NCBI GenBank assembly: GCA_902762355.1
Contig: CACWNR010000020.1
Span: 1-60,591, forward strand
Length of the DNA: 60,591 bases
Reading direction: 5' to 3'
DNA from: an uncultured Bacteroidales bacterium
Lineage (GTDB): Bacteria; Bacteroidota; Bacteroidia; Bacteroidales; Paludibacteraceae
Part shown: positions 26,606-35,572 of the stretch, piece after piece
Position numbering within the stretch: position 1 is the first letter of the stretch
How the letters are laid out: every line of letters starts with the position of its first letter
Made by a program: the position numbers and the translations under genes
The notes under the pieces: model-generated
What the model was told of the DNA's origin: nothing
Databases searched by the model: none
Seen by the model: only the letters and a program-made list of their open reading frames with translations

Positions 26606-28885
26606 TTATTCTTTCTGACCTCCGTATCCGTAACCGGCCTTGATACCCTTGACGCCATTCAGCACGCAAGCGATATTATGCATGCGTTTCTGCTCAACCA
26701 TCTGATTCATGTAGTCGATCATCTCCGACGGCGTGTATTTATAACGGAAGACATAGATTGTCATGTCCGCGATGCGATCCAACAGATAGGTGTCGCTTAC
26801 CAATGCCACAGGAGCTGTATCCACGATGATATAATCATAACGCTTGCGCAGCTCGGCAAACAACTCATCCACGCGCTCTGTCTGCAGCAGTTCTGCAGGA
26901 TTCGGAGGCACGGTACCGCACGGAATGATATCCAGATTCTTATGCTCACCGCTCGGAACAATGATATCGTCCAACTCAATACTCGGTTCTGCCAGATAAT
27001 CGGTCAGATGACCCTTATCGCGCAACCCGAAATAAACGGCCAACATCGGTTTGCGGATATCGAGACCCACCAGTGCTACTTTCTTGCCCAACATCGCGAG
27101 CGACAAAGCGGTGTTCGCAGCCACGTACGACTTACCGTCTCCATTGATGCTGGACGTTACCAGGATAACCGGCGATTTGACATCCGATGGGATAACATAG
27201 CGCAGGTTCGTTCGTATCAAGCGGAAGAGCTCTGCCGAGACGGTCGATTCGCCGTCGCGGATTGCTATATGCACATTGCGGGAGTTCTGAACCAACTGCC
27301 CCAGCAACGGTGCTTTCACACGACACTCGAACTCCTTCGCGTCATCGATCTGGTTATTGAGCAGCATAAACAGATAGAGAAGTCCGGCGGGGAACATCAG
27401 ACCCAATAAGAAGCACATCGCCAGTAGTTTTTTCAACTTCGGCGATGCACTGAGCACGTCGCGTTGCGGCATATCCACGATCTTAGCCGGCATAGCTGTC
27501 GCCGCCAACATGAGCGCGTTCTCTTCGCGCTTCTGATACAGGTAGATATAGAGCCGCTCCTTGATCTGTTGCTGACGAACCACGCGCACATACTCGCGCT
27601 CTTTCTCCGGTGCGTCCTTGATCTGACGGTCGTACTCGCGATCCTGCGCCTGCATATTACGTTTGCGGATCTGCAGACTCTCACGCACCGAACTGATGGT
27701 AGCGATGATATTCTGGCGAATGGTTGCCAACTGCGCATTCATCTGCTCGATCACCGGGTTGTCTTCCGTAGCGGTGCGCATGATACGCATGCGTTGGAGT
27801 TGCAAAGCGTTGTACTCCGAGATTCCACTCGACAACGAGCCATCGGTCACGCCCAGATTAGCAGGAATAAGATTATTGCGCTTGGTGTCATCACGCAGGA
27901 ACTCATCGATGTAATCGATCAGACTCATCTGCGTCTCTATCTCCGCGAGGGCACGCTCCTCCGTGCTGTTGGCGTGAAGGAAGATTTGCGCCTGCGTACT
28001 CAGATCGGCAATGTTATTCTGTTCCTTATAGCTCGCTACTGCGTTCTCCGCGTCACTCAACTCCTCCGTGATGATTGCCAAACGCTCGTCGATAAACGCC
28101 GCCGTATTGGTGGCGATCATGTTCTTGTCCACGATGGCATTGAGGTTATACTGCTCAATGAGTTGGTGCAACAAAGCCTTGTCTCGCTCCGGGCAGGGAG
28201 ACACGATGGATAACTTAATGATATTGGATTCTTTCTTGTGTTGCGCCACTTTGAGCATCTTGCCATAACTCGCGACCACCAGTTCGCGGCGGGCATGCGC
28301 CACACGGTAGGTCGTATCCCTGCTCAGCTCACGGTTGGCATGGATTGCAATCGTACCGACGCAGGTCTCTATAGGTTCACCCAATGTCTCCACGCGCGTC
28401 GTCGAACGATGGAAGAAACCCATCTTCGTCTTCACAGTGTAGCCTTTCTTCGTCGGCTTCACCTTCACGGTAAACGGTCTCTTCTGAGCATCTTTATTGA
28501 GCGCCAGATAATCGATCTTCAATGCCGCATTCGGGAACTCCGTCTCCCAACGCAAACCACCGCGTTTGGACGAACCCTCCCACAGATTAAGGGCATCAAT
28601 CGTCTGATACAGCAGGCCGCGCGAAGAGAGCACTACCACTTCATCTTCGGCCGCCGTATTGCCGGAAAGGCCCAACATAGACAAAGACGAAAGGGCATCC
28701 TCTGCGCCCATTTCTTTTTGACGCAACATGATAGTGGCATCCGTTGTCCATTTCGGTGCTTTACGCAGATAATAGGCCGTGCCTAACAGAATAAAAAAGA
28801 CCACACTTGCGGCAAACCACCACCAGTGCTCCATCACCACGCGTACGATCTTACGTACATCTATCTCATTCGGATTCTGCTCCAT
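26606..28885 (-). CDS. Polysaccharide co-polymerase and tyrosine autokinase (Wzc/BY-kinase)
   Basis: An inner-membrane protein of 759 aa controlling chain length and export of capsule or exopolysaccharide. A Wzz domain with TM segments (WWWFAASVVFFILLGTAYYL near residue 20, LLAMCFLLGLMFPAGLLYLF near 490) encloses a periplasmic coiled coil. The BY-kinase domain has Walker A SSINGDGKSYVA (about 578), Walker A' VALVGLDIRKP, and Walker B YDYIIVDTAP. The C-terminal Tyr cluster is short (GYGYGG). It lies three bases after wza. No glycosyltransferase or Wzx/Wzy gene is in the window, so the substrate is unknown. Confidence 0.93.
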   Translation of the reverse strand: MEQNPNEIDVRKIVRVVMEHWWWFAASVVFFILLGTAYYLRKAPKWTTDATIMLRQKEMGAEDALSSLSMLGLSGNTAAEDEVVVLSSRGLLYQTIDALNLWEGSSKRGGLRWETEFPNAALKIDYLALNKDAQKRPFTVKVKPTKKGYTVKTKMGFFHRSTTRVETLGEPIETCVGTIAIHANRELSRDTTYRVAHARRELVVASYGKMLKVAQHKKESNIIKLSIVSPCPERDKALLHQLIEQYNLNAIVDKNMIATNTAAFIDERLAIITEELSDAENAVASYKEQNNIADLSTQAQIFLHANSTEERALAEIETQMSLIDYIDEFLRDDTKRNNLIPANLGVTDGSLSSGISEYNALQLQRMRIMRTATEDNPVIEQMNAQLATIRQNIIATISSVRESLQIRKRNMQAQDREYDRQIKDAPEKEREYVRVVRQQQIKERLYIYLYQKREENALMLAATAMPAKIVDMPQRDVLSASPKLKKLLAMCFLLGLMFPAGLLYLFMLLNNQIDDAKEFECRVKAPLLGQLVQNSRNVHIAIRDGESTVSAELFRLIRTNLRYVIPSDVKSPVILVTSSINGDGKSYVAANTALSLAMLGKKVALVGLDIRKPMLAVYFGLRDKGHLTDYLAEPSIELDDIIVPSGEHKNLDIIPCGTVPPNPAELLQTERVDELFAELRKRYDYIIVDTAPVALVSDTYLLDRIADMTIYVFRYKYTPSEMIDYMNQMVEQKRMHNIACVLNGVKGIKAGYGYGGQKE

Positions 28886-28887
28886 AA

Positions 28888-29700
28888 TTACTTTTTCGTT
28901 GCGTTAATAACTGTTACGATGACGGTAGCCGCACTGGCAACGGTCGAGATGGTACTCAACCACAGACTTGTGTTGGCACTGTTCACTACGCGTACTTGGT
29001 TCGGCGAGACGTACACTACGTCGTTCTGCTGGAGGAAATAATACGGCGATGTGAGCAGGTCTGCGCTGCGCAAATCTACACGCGCCATCTCTATCTTTCC
29101 TTCCACCTCACGCGTGATGAGCACGTTGTCACGACGACCGTAAGGCGTCAGATCACCGGCTGCTGCCAGGGCTTCCAGAATCGTCAGACGACCACGGCCA
29201 AGCGATACCTGCGTCGGGTGATTAACCTCACCCATGATCGATACCTTCGCGCCGATCAGGTTCACCTGAACCATCGGATTAAGCACCTGCTTGGCTAACA
29301 ACTCCTTCACCGCCAGCTCGACCTCCGGACGTCTCAGGCCGGCTACGTGTACCTTACCCAATACCGGTAACTCCACGTCGCCATTCTCGTCCACGATGTA
29401 ATACTGCAACATCGGGGTCGTCTGAACCTGCGTTGAACCCGGGGCTGTGAACACGACCGTCGGCAGGTTATACGGCGCTACTGCCTCTTTATCCAGCGCC
29501 GAAACAAAAATCGTCAAGGCATCTCCACAACGGATGATCGTTTCACTCTGCGCCTCGAAATGCGCATTGATCGAATCCTCCTTCGCCGGATTAGCATCTT
29601 GCAGGTACGTCATCTTTTTCTGCGTCACACAACTCGCAGCCGCGAGGGCCACCAGCATCAACGCAAAGATTTTAACTGAATTATGCATAGTTTTAGTCAT
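28888..29700 (-). CDS. Polysaccharide export lipoprotein (Wza-like)
   Basis: An outer-membrane export channel subunit of 270 aa from ATG 29700; 29688 is also possible, while an ATG at 29721 would lie at or before the predicted transcript start. The lipobox is VALAAASC. It has a Poly_export domain (ETIIRCGDALTIFVSAL), SLBB-like beta-grasp segments (VNLIGAKVSIMGEVNHPTQV), and a C-terminal hydrophobic helix (LSTISTVASAATVIVTVI). The first gene of wza-wzc-topB. Its promoter is at 29719-29749. Confidence 0.93.
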   Translation of the reverse strand: MTKTMHNSVKIFALMLVALAAASCVTQKKMTYLQDANPAKEDSINAHFEAQSETIIRCGDALTIFVSALDKEAVAPYNLPTVVFTAPGSTQVQTTPMLQYYIVDENGDVELPVLGKVHVAGLRRPEVELAVKELLAKQVLNPMVQVNLIGAKVSIMGEVNHPTQVSLGRGRLTILEALAAAGDLTPYGRRDNVLITREVEGKIEMARVDLRSADLLTSPYYFLQQNDVVYVSPNQVRVVNSANTSLWLSTISTVASAATVIVTVINATKK

Positions 29701-29718
29701 TTTATCAAAATTAGCGTG

Positions 29719-29749
29719 CAAAATTACGAAAATTATTTGATATACACAA
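29719..29749 (-). promoter_or_regulatory. wza promoter
   Basis: On the minus strand TTGTGTATAT is followed, 19 nt after TTGT, by TAATTTTG. Confidence 0.7.
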
Positions 29750-29776
29750 GATTATTCGCTTTTTTTCGCGAATTAT

Positions 29777-29807
29777 TTGCATATATGCAAATTTTGTAGT
29801 ACCTTTG
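29777..29807 (+). promoter_or_regulatory. Promoter with full TTGCATATATGCAA palindrome
   Basis: The 14-bp palindrome is at 29777-29790; TACCTTTG is at 29800-29807, exactly 19 nt after the first TTGC. It drives the sigma-54-type regulator gene. Confidence 0.8.
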
Positions 29808-29830
29808 CATGACATTTTGTCAGGTTTATT

Positions 29831-31000
29831 ATGACGCAACAGGAATTATTAGCCATCAAACAGCGCTTTGGTATCATCGGTCAGAGTCCGCTGCTCAATA
29901 GAAACATAGAGGTTGCCGTGCAGGTAGCGCGCACCGATTTGAGCGTGCTCATCACCGGAGAATCCGGTGTCGGCAAAGAGCATTTCCCGAAGATCATACA
30001 CGCCTACTCAGCTCGCAAGCACGGGCCGTATTTCGCCGTCAACTGCGGTGCTATCCCGGAAGGAACGATCGATTCGGAGCTCTTCGGACATGAGAAAGGA
30101 GCCTTCACGGATGCCAAAAACGAACATAAGGGTTATTTCGAGATAGCCGATGGCGGAACCCTCTTCCTGGACGAAGTGGGTGAACTGCCGCTCCAAACGC
30201 AGGTGCGTCTGCTCCGCGTACTCGAGACCGGCGAATACCTTCGCATGGGTTCCAGCCAGGTGCGCAAAACCAACGTCCGTGTGGTCGCTGCCACCAACCT
30301 CAACATGCGGCAGGCTATCGACGAAGGACGTTTCCGCGAGGACCTCTATTACCGTCTCAACACCGTAGAGATACGCGTACCTGCACTGCGTGAGCGCAAA
30401 GAAGATATCCCTCTGCTCTTCCGTAAGTTCGCCGTTGATTTCTGCAACCGCTATCAGATGCCGCCGCTCTCGCTGAGCGAAGAAGCAACTATGCTGCTGC
30501 AGAACTCCTACTGGCGCGGAAACATTCGTCAACTCAAGAACCTCGCCGAGCAGATAGCCGTCATCGAGATGGATCATCAGATCAGCGCCGACACCTTACG
30601 CAGATACCTACCGCAGGAGGAGAACCGGCAGGAGATCGTGCTCCGCAATCCTTCGCAACAAAGCGGCAAAGACTACTCGCACGAGATCGGCATCCTCTAT
30701 AACATGGTGATGCAGAATCGCAAAGAATTGGAGGATCTGCGAGCGCTGTTGGAAAACGGCAACCGTGAGAACGTCGTCGCGCGTAATAACGACAAAGCAC
30801 CCGCTATTGGAATAACTCCCACGCGTGACGAAGAAGAGATTGTTCCGGACGAAGAAGCCTCACTCCGCATTGACGACGGGGAGAAAGAGCGTATCAGAAG
30901 AGCACTCGAGTTGTCCGGCGGCAACCGCAAAGTAGCGGCAGAGAAAGTCGGGCTGTCCGAACGAACACTATATCGTAAAATAAAGGAGTATGGTTTATAA
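29831..31000 (+). CDS. Sigma-54-type AAA+ transcriptional regulator, no receiver domain
   Basis: The protein has 389 aa. The AAA+ domain spans about 15-245 with Walker A GESGVGKE, Walker [13 protein letters not shown] and arginine-finger region [10 protein letters not shown]. The sigma-54-contacting loop reads GAFTDA instead of GAFTGA. The C-terminus has a Fis-type helix-turn-helix ([20 protein letters not shown]). There is no N-terminal receiver or other sensor domain, so activity may be set by abundance or a partner protein. Its own promoter is of the housekeeping type. It overlaps lptE by 11 bp; this regulator-lptE pairing is common in Bacteroidetes. Confidence 0.9.
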   Translation: MTQQELLAIKQRFGIIGQSPLLNRNIEVAVQVARTDLSVLITGESGVGKEHFPKIIHAYSARKHGPYFAVNCGAIPEGTIDSELFGHEKGAFTDAKNEHKGYFEIADGGTLFLDEVGELPLQTQVRLLRVLETGEYLRMGSSQVRKTNVRVVAATNLNMRQAIDEGRFREDLYYRLNTVEIRVPALRERKEDIPLLFRKFAVDFCNRYQMPPLSLSEEATMLLQNSYWRGNIRQLKNLAEQIAVIEMDHQISADTLRRYLPQEENRQEIVLRNPSQQSGKDYSHEIGILYNMVMQNRKELEDLRALLENGNRENVVARNNDKAPAIGITPTRDEEEIVPDEEASLRIDDGEKERIRRALELSGGNRKVAAEKVGLSERTLYRKIKEYGL

Positions 31001-31562
31001 TAGTCCAAAACACGGAAACGACACGGTAACGACACGGTATCGGAACGTGGTTAGATGCTGGGGAATGCCTACCTGTATGCTGGTTATCTGCATGCTTTTA
31101 TGTAGCTGTTCCATTAGTTATAAGTTCAACGGCGCCAACATCAACTATCAGACCACGCATTCGATCTCTATCGCCGACTTCCCGAACAACGCACCGATGG
31201 TCAACCCGACCCTCAGTAGCGGACTCACGGAGCATATACGTGATCTATTCCAACGCCAGACTCGTCTGCAAATTCTCCGCAAAGGCGGCGATCTCGAACT
31301 CGAAGGAGAGATTGTCGGCTACGACCTCTCGCAAGGTGCTATCGGCGCCAATAGTTATGCTACGGAGAGCAAACTGACCCTCCGCGTCGCAGTACATTTC
31401 ACCAATAATGTAAATCCCGAAGACTCGTTCGACAAGACCTATTCGGCCTACCGCACCTTCGATGCCACCCAGATGTTGACCGATGTGCAAGACGAGTTAT
31501 GCGATCTGCTCGTAACGGAAATTGCGGAGAGTATATACAACGACACGGTGGCTAAATGGTAA
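30990..31562 (+). CDS. lptE: LptE-like LPS assembly lipoprotein
   Basis: An outer-membrane lipoprotein that plugs LptD during LPS insertion. It has 190 aa from ATG 30990; the lipobox MLLCSC is at about residue 40, so the n-region would be unusually long and starts further in (ATG 31065) are possible. Part of the long N-terminus (31009-31048) is encoded by a CGACACGGTAA-type micro-repeat. The body has the pattern of Bacteroidetes LptE (ISYKFNGANINYQTTHSISI, LELEGEIVGYDLS). The stop lies inside the terminator hairpin at 31544. Confidence 0.88.
   Translation: MVYNSPKHGNDTVTTRYRNVVRCWGMPTCMLVICMLLCSCSISYKFNGANINYQTTHSISIADFPNNAPMVNPTLSSGLTEHIRDLFQRQTRLQILRKGGDLELEGEIVGYDLSQGAIGANSYATESKLTLRVAVHFTNNVNPEDSFDKTYSAYRTFDATQMLTDVQDELCDLLVTEIAESIYNDTVAKW
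31009..31048 (+). repeat. Micro-repeat at the 5' end of lptE
   Basis: Imperfect 13-bp units: ACACGGAAACG, ACACGGTAACG, ACACGGTATCG, then GAACGTGG. Confidence 0.6.
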
Positions 31563-31579
31563 GCCACCGTGCGTTTTTT
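31544..31579 (+). terminator. Terminator spanning the lptE stop codon
   Basis: CACGGTGGCT pairs perfectly with AGCCACCGTG across eight bases that include the TAA, then CG and six T. The convergent gene ends at 31578. Confidence 0.92.
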
Positions 31580-32633
31580 ACAATAGAACTATCTCCACGC
31601 GCCGATTCATCTGACGATGCTCCTCGCTGTCGTTCGGCACAATCGGATCGCGTTCCCCCCTACCCTCGATCTCTATTCGTCCCACGGCAATGCCGCGATC
31701 TTTCATCGCGCGCCGTACCTCTTGGCAGCGGCCTTCAGACAGCACTTGATTGGAGCGGTCCGAACCGATATTATCCGTGTGACCGACAATACGTATGCGC
31801 TGGTTCGGACGGGATACCAAGAACCGGTATAACTCATTCAATGCGCGTTCGGACGAATCCAGAATACGTGTTTTACCCGTCGCAAAATAGATATTGTGCA
31901 GCACGAATGATTTGATCTCCCGCGGCGACATCACCACGCCGGCGAATTGCGTCGGATCGGTAACTGTGTCGCGGAACGGGAAGTAATTCGGCGCTGTAGC
32001 TTCCACCGTATAGAACGGGATGCGGTCGTCTAACAACACCGCCAAGACGGAATGCAAGCTGTCCGAGGTGGTCTGCATCACTTTGCGGTGCTCATGGTTG
32101 CGCACGATCACATTCGCTGCCACCGGACGGCCTGTCAGAGAATCCGTCACCGTGAACGTCAGGCGCGTCTCCGGATACAAATACAGTTTAATGGTATCCT
32201 CATCTTCCTTATGGTTGAACCACACGGTGTCCGAAGCGAAATAGCCGATCTTGGCACCCGCTGCCCAGTAGGGGCCAACCGGCAAACCACGCTGTACACG
32301 TGCACGTTTGGTATCCGACGGTTTGCTTACTTTCGGTTTCTTATTCGGCTTGGCGTTCACGTCTTGCACCGTGATATGTGTTGCCGGCAAGGGTTCGCCG
32401 CTACGCAGATCGTACGCATAGACATAGAGCAACGGTTTGCCCTCTTTGATACGTTCTTTTTTGGCTTTTTTTGCCTTCGCCGCTCTCTGCTTCTCTGCCT
32501 TACGCTTCGCCGCCTCTCGTTTCTGCTCCATCTTAGCCTTCGCCTTCGCACGTTTCTGCGCAGACGTCATGGCATAGCAAGTGTCACTTGCCATGAAACA
32601 CAAAAGCGCTAATATGATCCAAAAACGTTTCAT
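31578..32633 (-). CDS. OmpA-family cell-envelope protein
   Basis: The protein has 351 aa with a signal peptide (MKRFWIILALLCFMASDTCY). A long Lys/Ala/Arg-rich segment follows (residues about 25-65, AKAKMEQKREAAKRKAEKQR), probably an extended helix, then a beta domain with carboxypeptidase-regulatory flavour (about 68-235). The C-terminal OmpA domain binds peptidoglycan (IRIVGHTDNIGSDRSNQVLS, ending NRRVEIVLL). It probably links outer membrane and cell wall. It lies downstream of tRNA-Met on the same strand with a hairpin between. Confidence 0.88.
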   Translation of the reverse strand: MKRFWIILALLCFMASDTCYAMTSAQKRAKAKAKMEQKREAAKRKAEKQRAAKAKKAKKERIKEGKPLLYVYAYDLRSGEPLPATHITVQDVNAKPNKKPKVSKPSDTKRARVQRGLPVGPYWAAGAKIGYFASDTVWFNHKEDEDTIKLYLYPETRLTFTVTDSLTGRPVAANVIVRNHEHRKVMQTTSDSLHSVLAVLLDDRIPFYTVEATAPNYFPFRDTVTDPTQFAGVVMSPREIKSFVLHNIYFATGKTRILDSSERALNELYRFLVSRPNQRIRIVGHTDNIGSDRSNQVLSEGRCQEVRRAMKDRGIAVGRIEIEGRGERDPIVPNDSEEHRQMNRRVEIVLL

Positions 32634-32647
32634 CTTTTAAAAGTAAC

Positions 32648-32675
32648 AGGAGAATAGTCGTGGGACTATCCTCCT
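32648..32675 (-). other. Hairpin between tRNA-Met and the OmpA gene
   Basis: A 12-bp stem with one mismatch (AGGAGGATAGTC on the minus strand) and a 4-nt loop, followed by GTTACTTTT. The T tract is poor, so it may be a weak terminator or an RNA-processing site. Confidence 0.55.
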
Positions 32676-32679
32676 GCTG

Positions 32680-32754
32680 TGGTCCCACTTGGGCTTGAAC
32701 CAAGGACCCCCTGATTATGAGTCAGGTGCTACTAACCAACTGAGCTATGGGACC
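32680..32754 (-). tRNA. tRNA-Met (anticodon CAT)
   Basis: The acceptor stem GGTCCCA pairs fully with TGGGACC, discriminator A. The anticodon arm is CTGAC-TCATAA-TCAG with CAT in place, and the T arm is CTTGG-TTCAAGC-CCAAG. The G1-C72 pair argues against initiator tRNA. A tRNA-Ile2 that is lysidine-modified at CAT cannot be excluded from sequence alone, though the match is to elongator tRNA-Met. CCA is not encoded. Confidence 0.93.
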
Positions 32755-32763
32755 ATCACCTCA

Positions 32764-34371
32764 TTACTTCTGCTGACGGGCGTTGCTGAAGAGAACCAGA
32801 CTCTGATCTTTCGTGATCTGCATCTCTTGCTGCGTCAACTCAGGGATAATCAACTTCGTTCCGGGAACAAGGGCATTCGGATTCGAGATCTTACCCTTAT
32901 TGGCGATGTAGATATATACCCAGCAATAGGTGTTGTTATAGTACTGACGAGCTAACTTCGAGAGGGTGGTCGATCTATCGGTCGTTATCTCTTCGCTCGA
33001 GCGCTGTTGATACTCGTTCACCTTCTCCGGACGAGCACTCTCCGACAGAGGTACGGTATGTACTTTCGGTGCATCTTCGTCCATGATGCGGTTAGCGCGG
33101 GTGTCATCCAGATCCGATCTCATGCGATCGAACGTAGCCTTATCCACCAGGCGGATAGCGGCACGGCGGTTCGGACCATAAGCGGCCTGACTGCGACGGC
33201 CAATCACCTTACCCATACCCATCGCATACAGATGAGCCGTGTCAATAGCGTGCTCTTCGCGCAACTCACTGATCACATTGTCCGCACGTTTGTCACCCAA
33301 TGCGAAGTTCAGCGATGCCGAACCTGTATTGTCGCAATAACCGGTGACCACAGCATACAAGGTCGAGTCTTCCTGTAACATCTCTGCTACCTGTTGGATA
33401 GTGATCAACGCCTTGTCGTCCAAGTTCGACTTATTGTTATCGAAGTAAACGTAATATACGCGTTTCTGCTCTTTCTCAATATGCTCACTATGGAACGTCT
33501 CGCGGATGATGATCGAATCATGCTTGATAATAACCGTGTCATGAACGCACTTACGATCATCTGCCTCTTTCTTTGCCCATACATCTTCATTGGCGATGTT
33601 ACGAACGTGCGTCTTCGATACCGGCTCAAACTTAATACGCATGAACATCGTCACGTCCACGATACCATCGTTATTCTTCGAAGCCACAGCGTGCAAACCC
33701 GAGAAACCACGGCCGTCAATATAGTCATTGATGAAGTAGTTATACGTTCCACGAACACCCAGCGACAAAGTACGGTTGAGGTTGAACTCCAGACTCAAAC
33801 CACCTTGCAGGAACAACTGACCATTGTACTTATCCATGCTCATCGGCGTCTGGTTAGCCGTCTGACCACGACCGTGCGCATCATCATCCGGATAATAGAT
33901 CTTGCTCTTATACCAAGCGTAACCACCACCAAAAATAACATGAGCCGAGAAGATTTTCTTTTTCGCTTTCGGGAAGAAAAGGTTCATCAGATCCATCGAA
34001 GCGTACAGACCCATCTTGTGCATATGACCGTTGAGCAAGGTATCGGCATTGTTAGCGCCCGGCTTACCGGTCACGGTGTACATGTCGTACATATAGTTCA
34101 CGCCCAAGCCCCATACCGGAGTGAACGAATACTCGATATCCAAACCGGCATTCGGGATAGCAATCGCGTGCTTCATCTCATTGTTGAAGTCACCGTCGAA
34201 ATAGTTAAAGCCGACATGCGGCGAAATCGACCAATGCGCAAAGGATTGCGCTACATCTGCATTCTCCTCCACCTTATAGGGGTGAGCACCTTTAACTTCT
34301 TCATTCTGCTCCTGCGCAAACAGCACAGCAGAGAAGCATAGAAGCGATACTATAAATATACTTTTCTTCAT
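32764..34371 (-). CDS. Outer-membrane protein: OmpA barrel, OmpA peptidoglycan domain and LysM
   Basis: The protein has 535 aa with signal peptide MKKSIFIVSLLCFSAVLFAQ. An eight-strand-like barrel (about 48-255, WSISPHVGFNYFDGDF to VTMFMRIKFEP) is followed by a linker, an OmpA-like domain (about 315-425, YYVYFDNNKSNLDDKALITI, GYCDNTGSASLNFALGDKRA) and, unusually, a C-terminal LysM-like domain (TLSKLARQYYNNTYCWVYIY, IANKGKISNPNALVPGTKLI). Two peptidoglycan-binding domains on one barrel suggest a strong wall anchor. It lies upstream of tRNA-Met on the same strand with its own promoter at 34416. Confidence 0.9.
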   Translation of the reverse strand: MKKSIFIVSLLCFSAVLFAQEQNEEVKGAHPYKVEENADVAQSFAHWSISPHVGFNYFDGDFNNEMKHAIAIPNAGLDIEYSFTPVWGLGVNYMYDMYTVTGKPGANNADTLLNGHMHKMGLYASMDLMNLFFPKAKKKIFSAHVIFGGGYAWYKSKIYYPDDDAHGRGQTANQTPMSMDKYNGQLFLQGGLSLEFNLNRTLSLGVRGTYNYFINDYIDGRGFSGLHAVASKNNDGIVDVTMFMRIKFEPVSKTHVRNIANEDVWAKKEADDRKCVHDTVIIKHDSIIIRETFHSEHIEKEQKRVYYVYFDNNKSNLDDKALITIQQVAEMLQEDSTLYAVVTGYCDNTGSASLNFALGDKRADNVISELREEHAIDTAHLYAMGMGKVIGRRSQAAYGPNRRAAIRLVDKATFDRMRSDLDDTRANRIMDEDAPKVHTVPLSESARPEKVNEYQQRSSEEITTDRSTTLSKLARQYYNNTYCWVYIYIANKGKISNPNALVPGTKLIIPELTQQEMQITKDQSLVLFSNARQQK

Positions 34372-34415
34372 GATAGAAAAGAGGTTGTTGTTTCAAATTT
34401 TCACAAATCAGCGTG

Positions 34416-34446
34416 CAAAGGTACGACTTTTTTTTGACATATACAA
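34416..34446 (-). promoter_or_regulatory. Promoter of the OmpA/LysM gene
   Basis: On the minus strand TTGTATATGTC, 19 nt after TTGT, TACCTTTG. Confidence 0.75.
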
Positions 34447-34483
34447 ATATTTTTATAAAAAAATATCTTTTTTGTTGTAACTA

Positions 34484-34514
34484 TTGCATATATTGATTTT
34501 TTTTTGTATCTTTG
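34484..34514 (+). promoter_or_regulatory. pta promoter
   Basis: TTGCATATATTGA at 34484, 19 nt after TTGC, TATCTTTG at 34507-34514. Confidence 0.78.
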
Positions 34515-34553
34515 CACCGTTATTTGGATAATTCAATAAAACATCAAAATAAT

Positions 34554-35552
34554 ATGGACATTTTAGAAAAAATGATTGCGCGCGCGAAGGCTAATCCGCA
34601 GCGCATTGTGTTGCCGGAAGGTGACGAACCGCGTACGTTAGAGGCTGCCAACATCTTACTTAGAGACAAGATTGCGCAGCTTATTTTGATCGGTAATCCC
34701 GAGACAATTCGCTCTATGGCAGCGGAGAAGGGTTACGAGTTCATCAAGGACGCTAAGATCGTTGATCCGATCCATGACCCGAAGATGCCTGAGTATGCGA
34801 ACCTGCTCTTTGAGCTTCGCAAAGCCAAAGGTATGACCGAGGAAGAGGCGAAGAAGAAAGCGCAAGACCCGCTGTACTTGGGTTGCCTCATGATCAAGGC
34901 CGGCGATGCTGACGGTGAGTTGGCAGGTGCACGCGGCACGACCGCAGACACGATCCGTCCTGCGTTCCAGATTCTCAAGACCAAACCCGGTTGCTCGATC
35001 GTCAGCGGTGCATTCCTGATGTTCACGCCGGCTAAGCATCTCGGAGAGAACGGCTTCCTGCTCTTTGCTGACTGCGCCGTTAACCCGAATCCGGATGCCA
35101 AACAGCTCGCAGAGATCGCTATCTCGACCGCCGAGACCGCACGTGCTATCGCCGGTATCGAGCCGCGCGTAGCGATGTTGTCCTTCTCGACCAAAGGCAG
35201 TGCAAAGCACGAACTCGTGGACAAAGTAGCAGAGGCTACTCGTCTGGCAAAAGAGATGGCGCCGGATCTGGCATTGGACGGCGAGTTGCAGGCTGACGCA
35301 GCGCTGATCGATAGCGTAGCCAAAACGAAGGCTCCGGGTAGCCCGGTTGCGGGCAAGGCCAACGTACTCGTCTTCCCGGATCTCCAAGCCGGTAACATCG
35401 GTTACAAACTCGTGGAGCGCTTCTCCGGCGCAGACGCCGTAGGTCCGATCCTCCAGGGTATCGCCGCTCCTGTTAACGACCTCAGCCGCGGATGCAAAGT
35501 GCAAGACATTGTACAGATGGTTGTTATCACCGCCAACCAAGCAATTAAGTAA
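34554..35552 (+). CDS. pta: Phosphate acetyltransferase
   Basis: It converts acetyl-CoA and phosphate to acetyl phosphate. At 332 aa it is the short form with only the PTA_PTB catalytic domain. The start is ATG 34554 (MDILEKMIARAKANPQRIVL); the longer frame from 34512 would start inside the promoter. Family motifs include LPEGDEPRTLEAA, GAFLMF, FADCAVNPNPDAKQLAEIA and VLVFPDLQAGNIGYK. It is 20 bp from ackA; together they make acetate with ATP. Confidence 0.97.
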   Translation: MDILEKMIARAKANPQRIVLPEGDEPRTLEAANILLRDKIAQLILIGNPETIRSMAAEKGYEFIKDAKIVDPIHDPKMPEYANLLFELRKAKGMTEEEAKKKAQDPLYLGCLMIKAGDADGELAGARGTTADTIRPAFQILKTKPGCSIVSGAFLMFTPAKHLGENGFLLFADCAVNPNPDAKQLAEIAISTAETARAIAGIEPRVAMLSFSTKGSAKHELVDKVAEATRLAKEMAPDLALDGELQADAALIDSVAKTKAPGSPVAGKANVLVFPDLQAGNIGYKLVERFSGADAVGPILQGIAAPVNDLSRGCKVQDIVQMVVITANQAIK

Positions 35553-35572
35553 TACCAAAAAACATCATACAC

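Noticed and set aside
25697-27409. A 570-aa open frame on the plus strand across topB and wzc
   Set aside because: It is antisense to two recognisable genes and crosses their junction; it has no promoter or motif.
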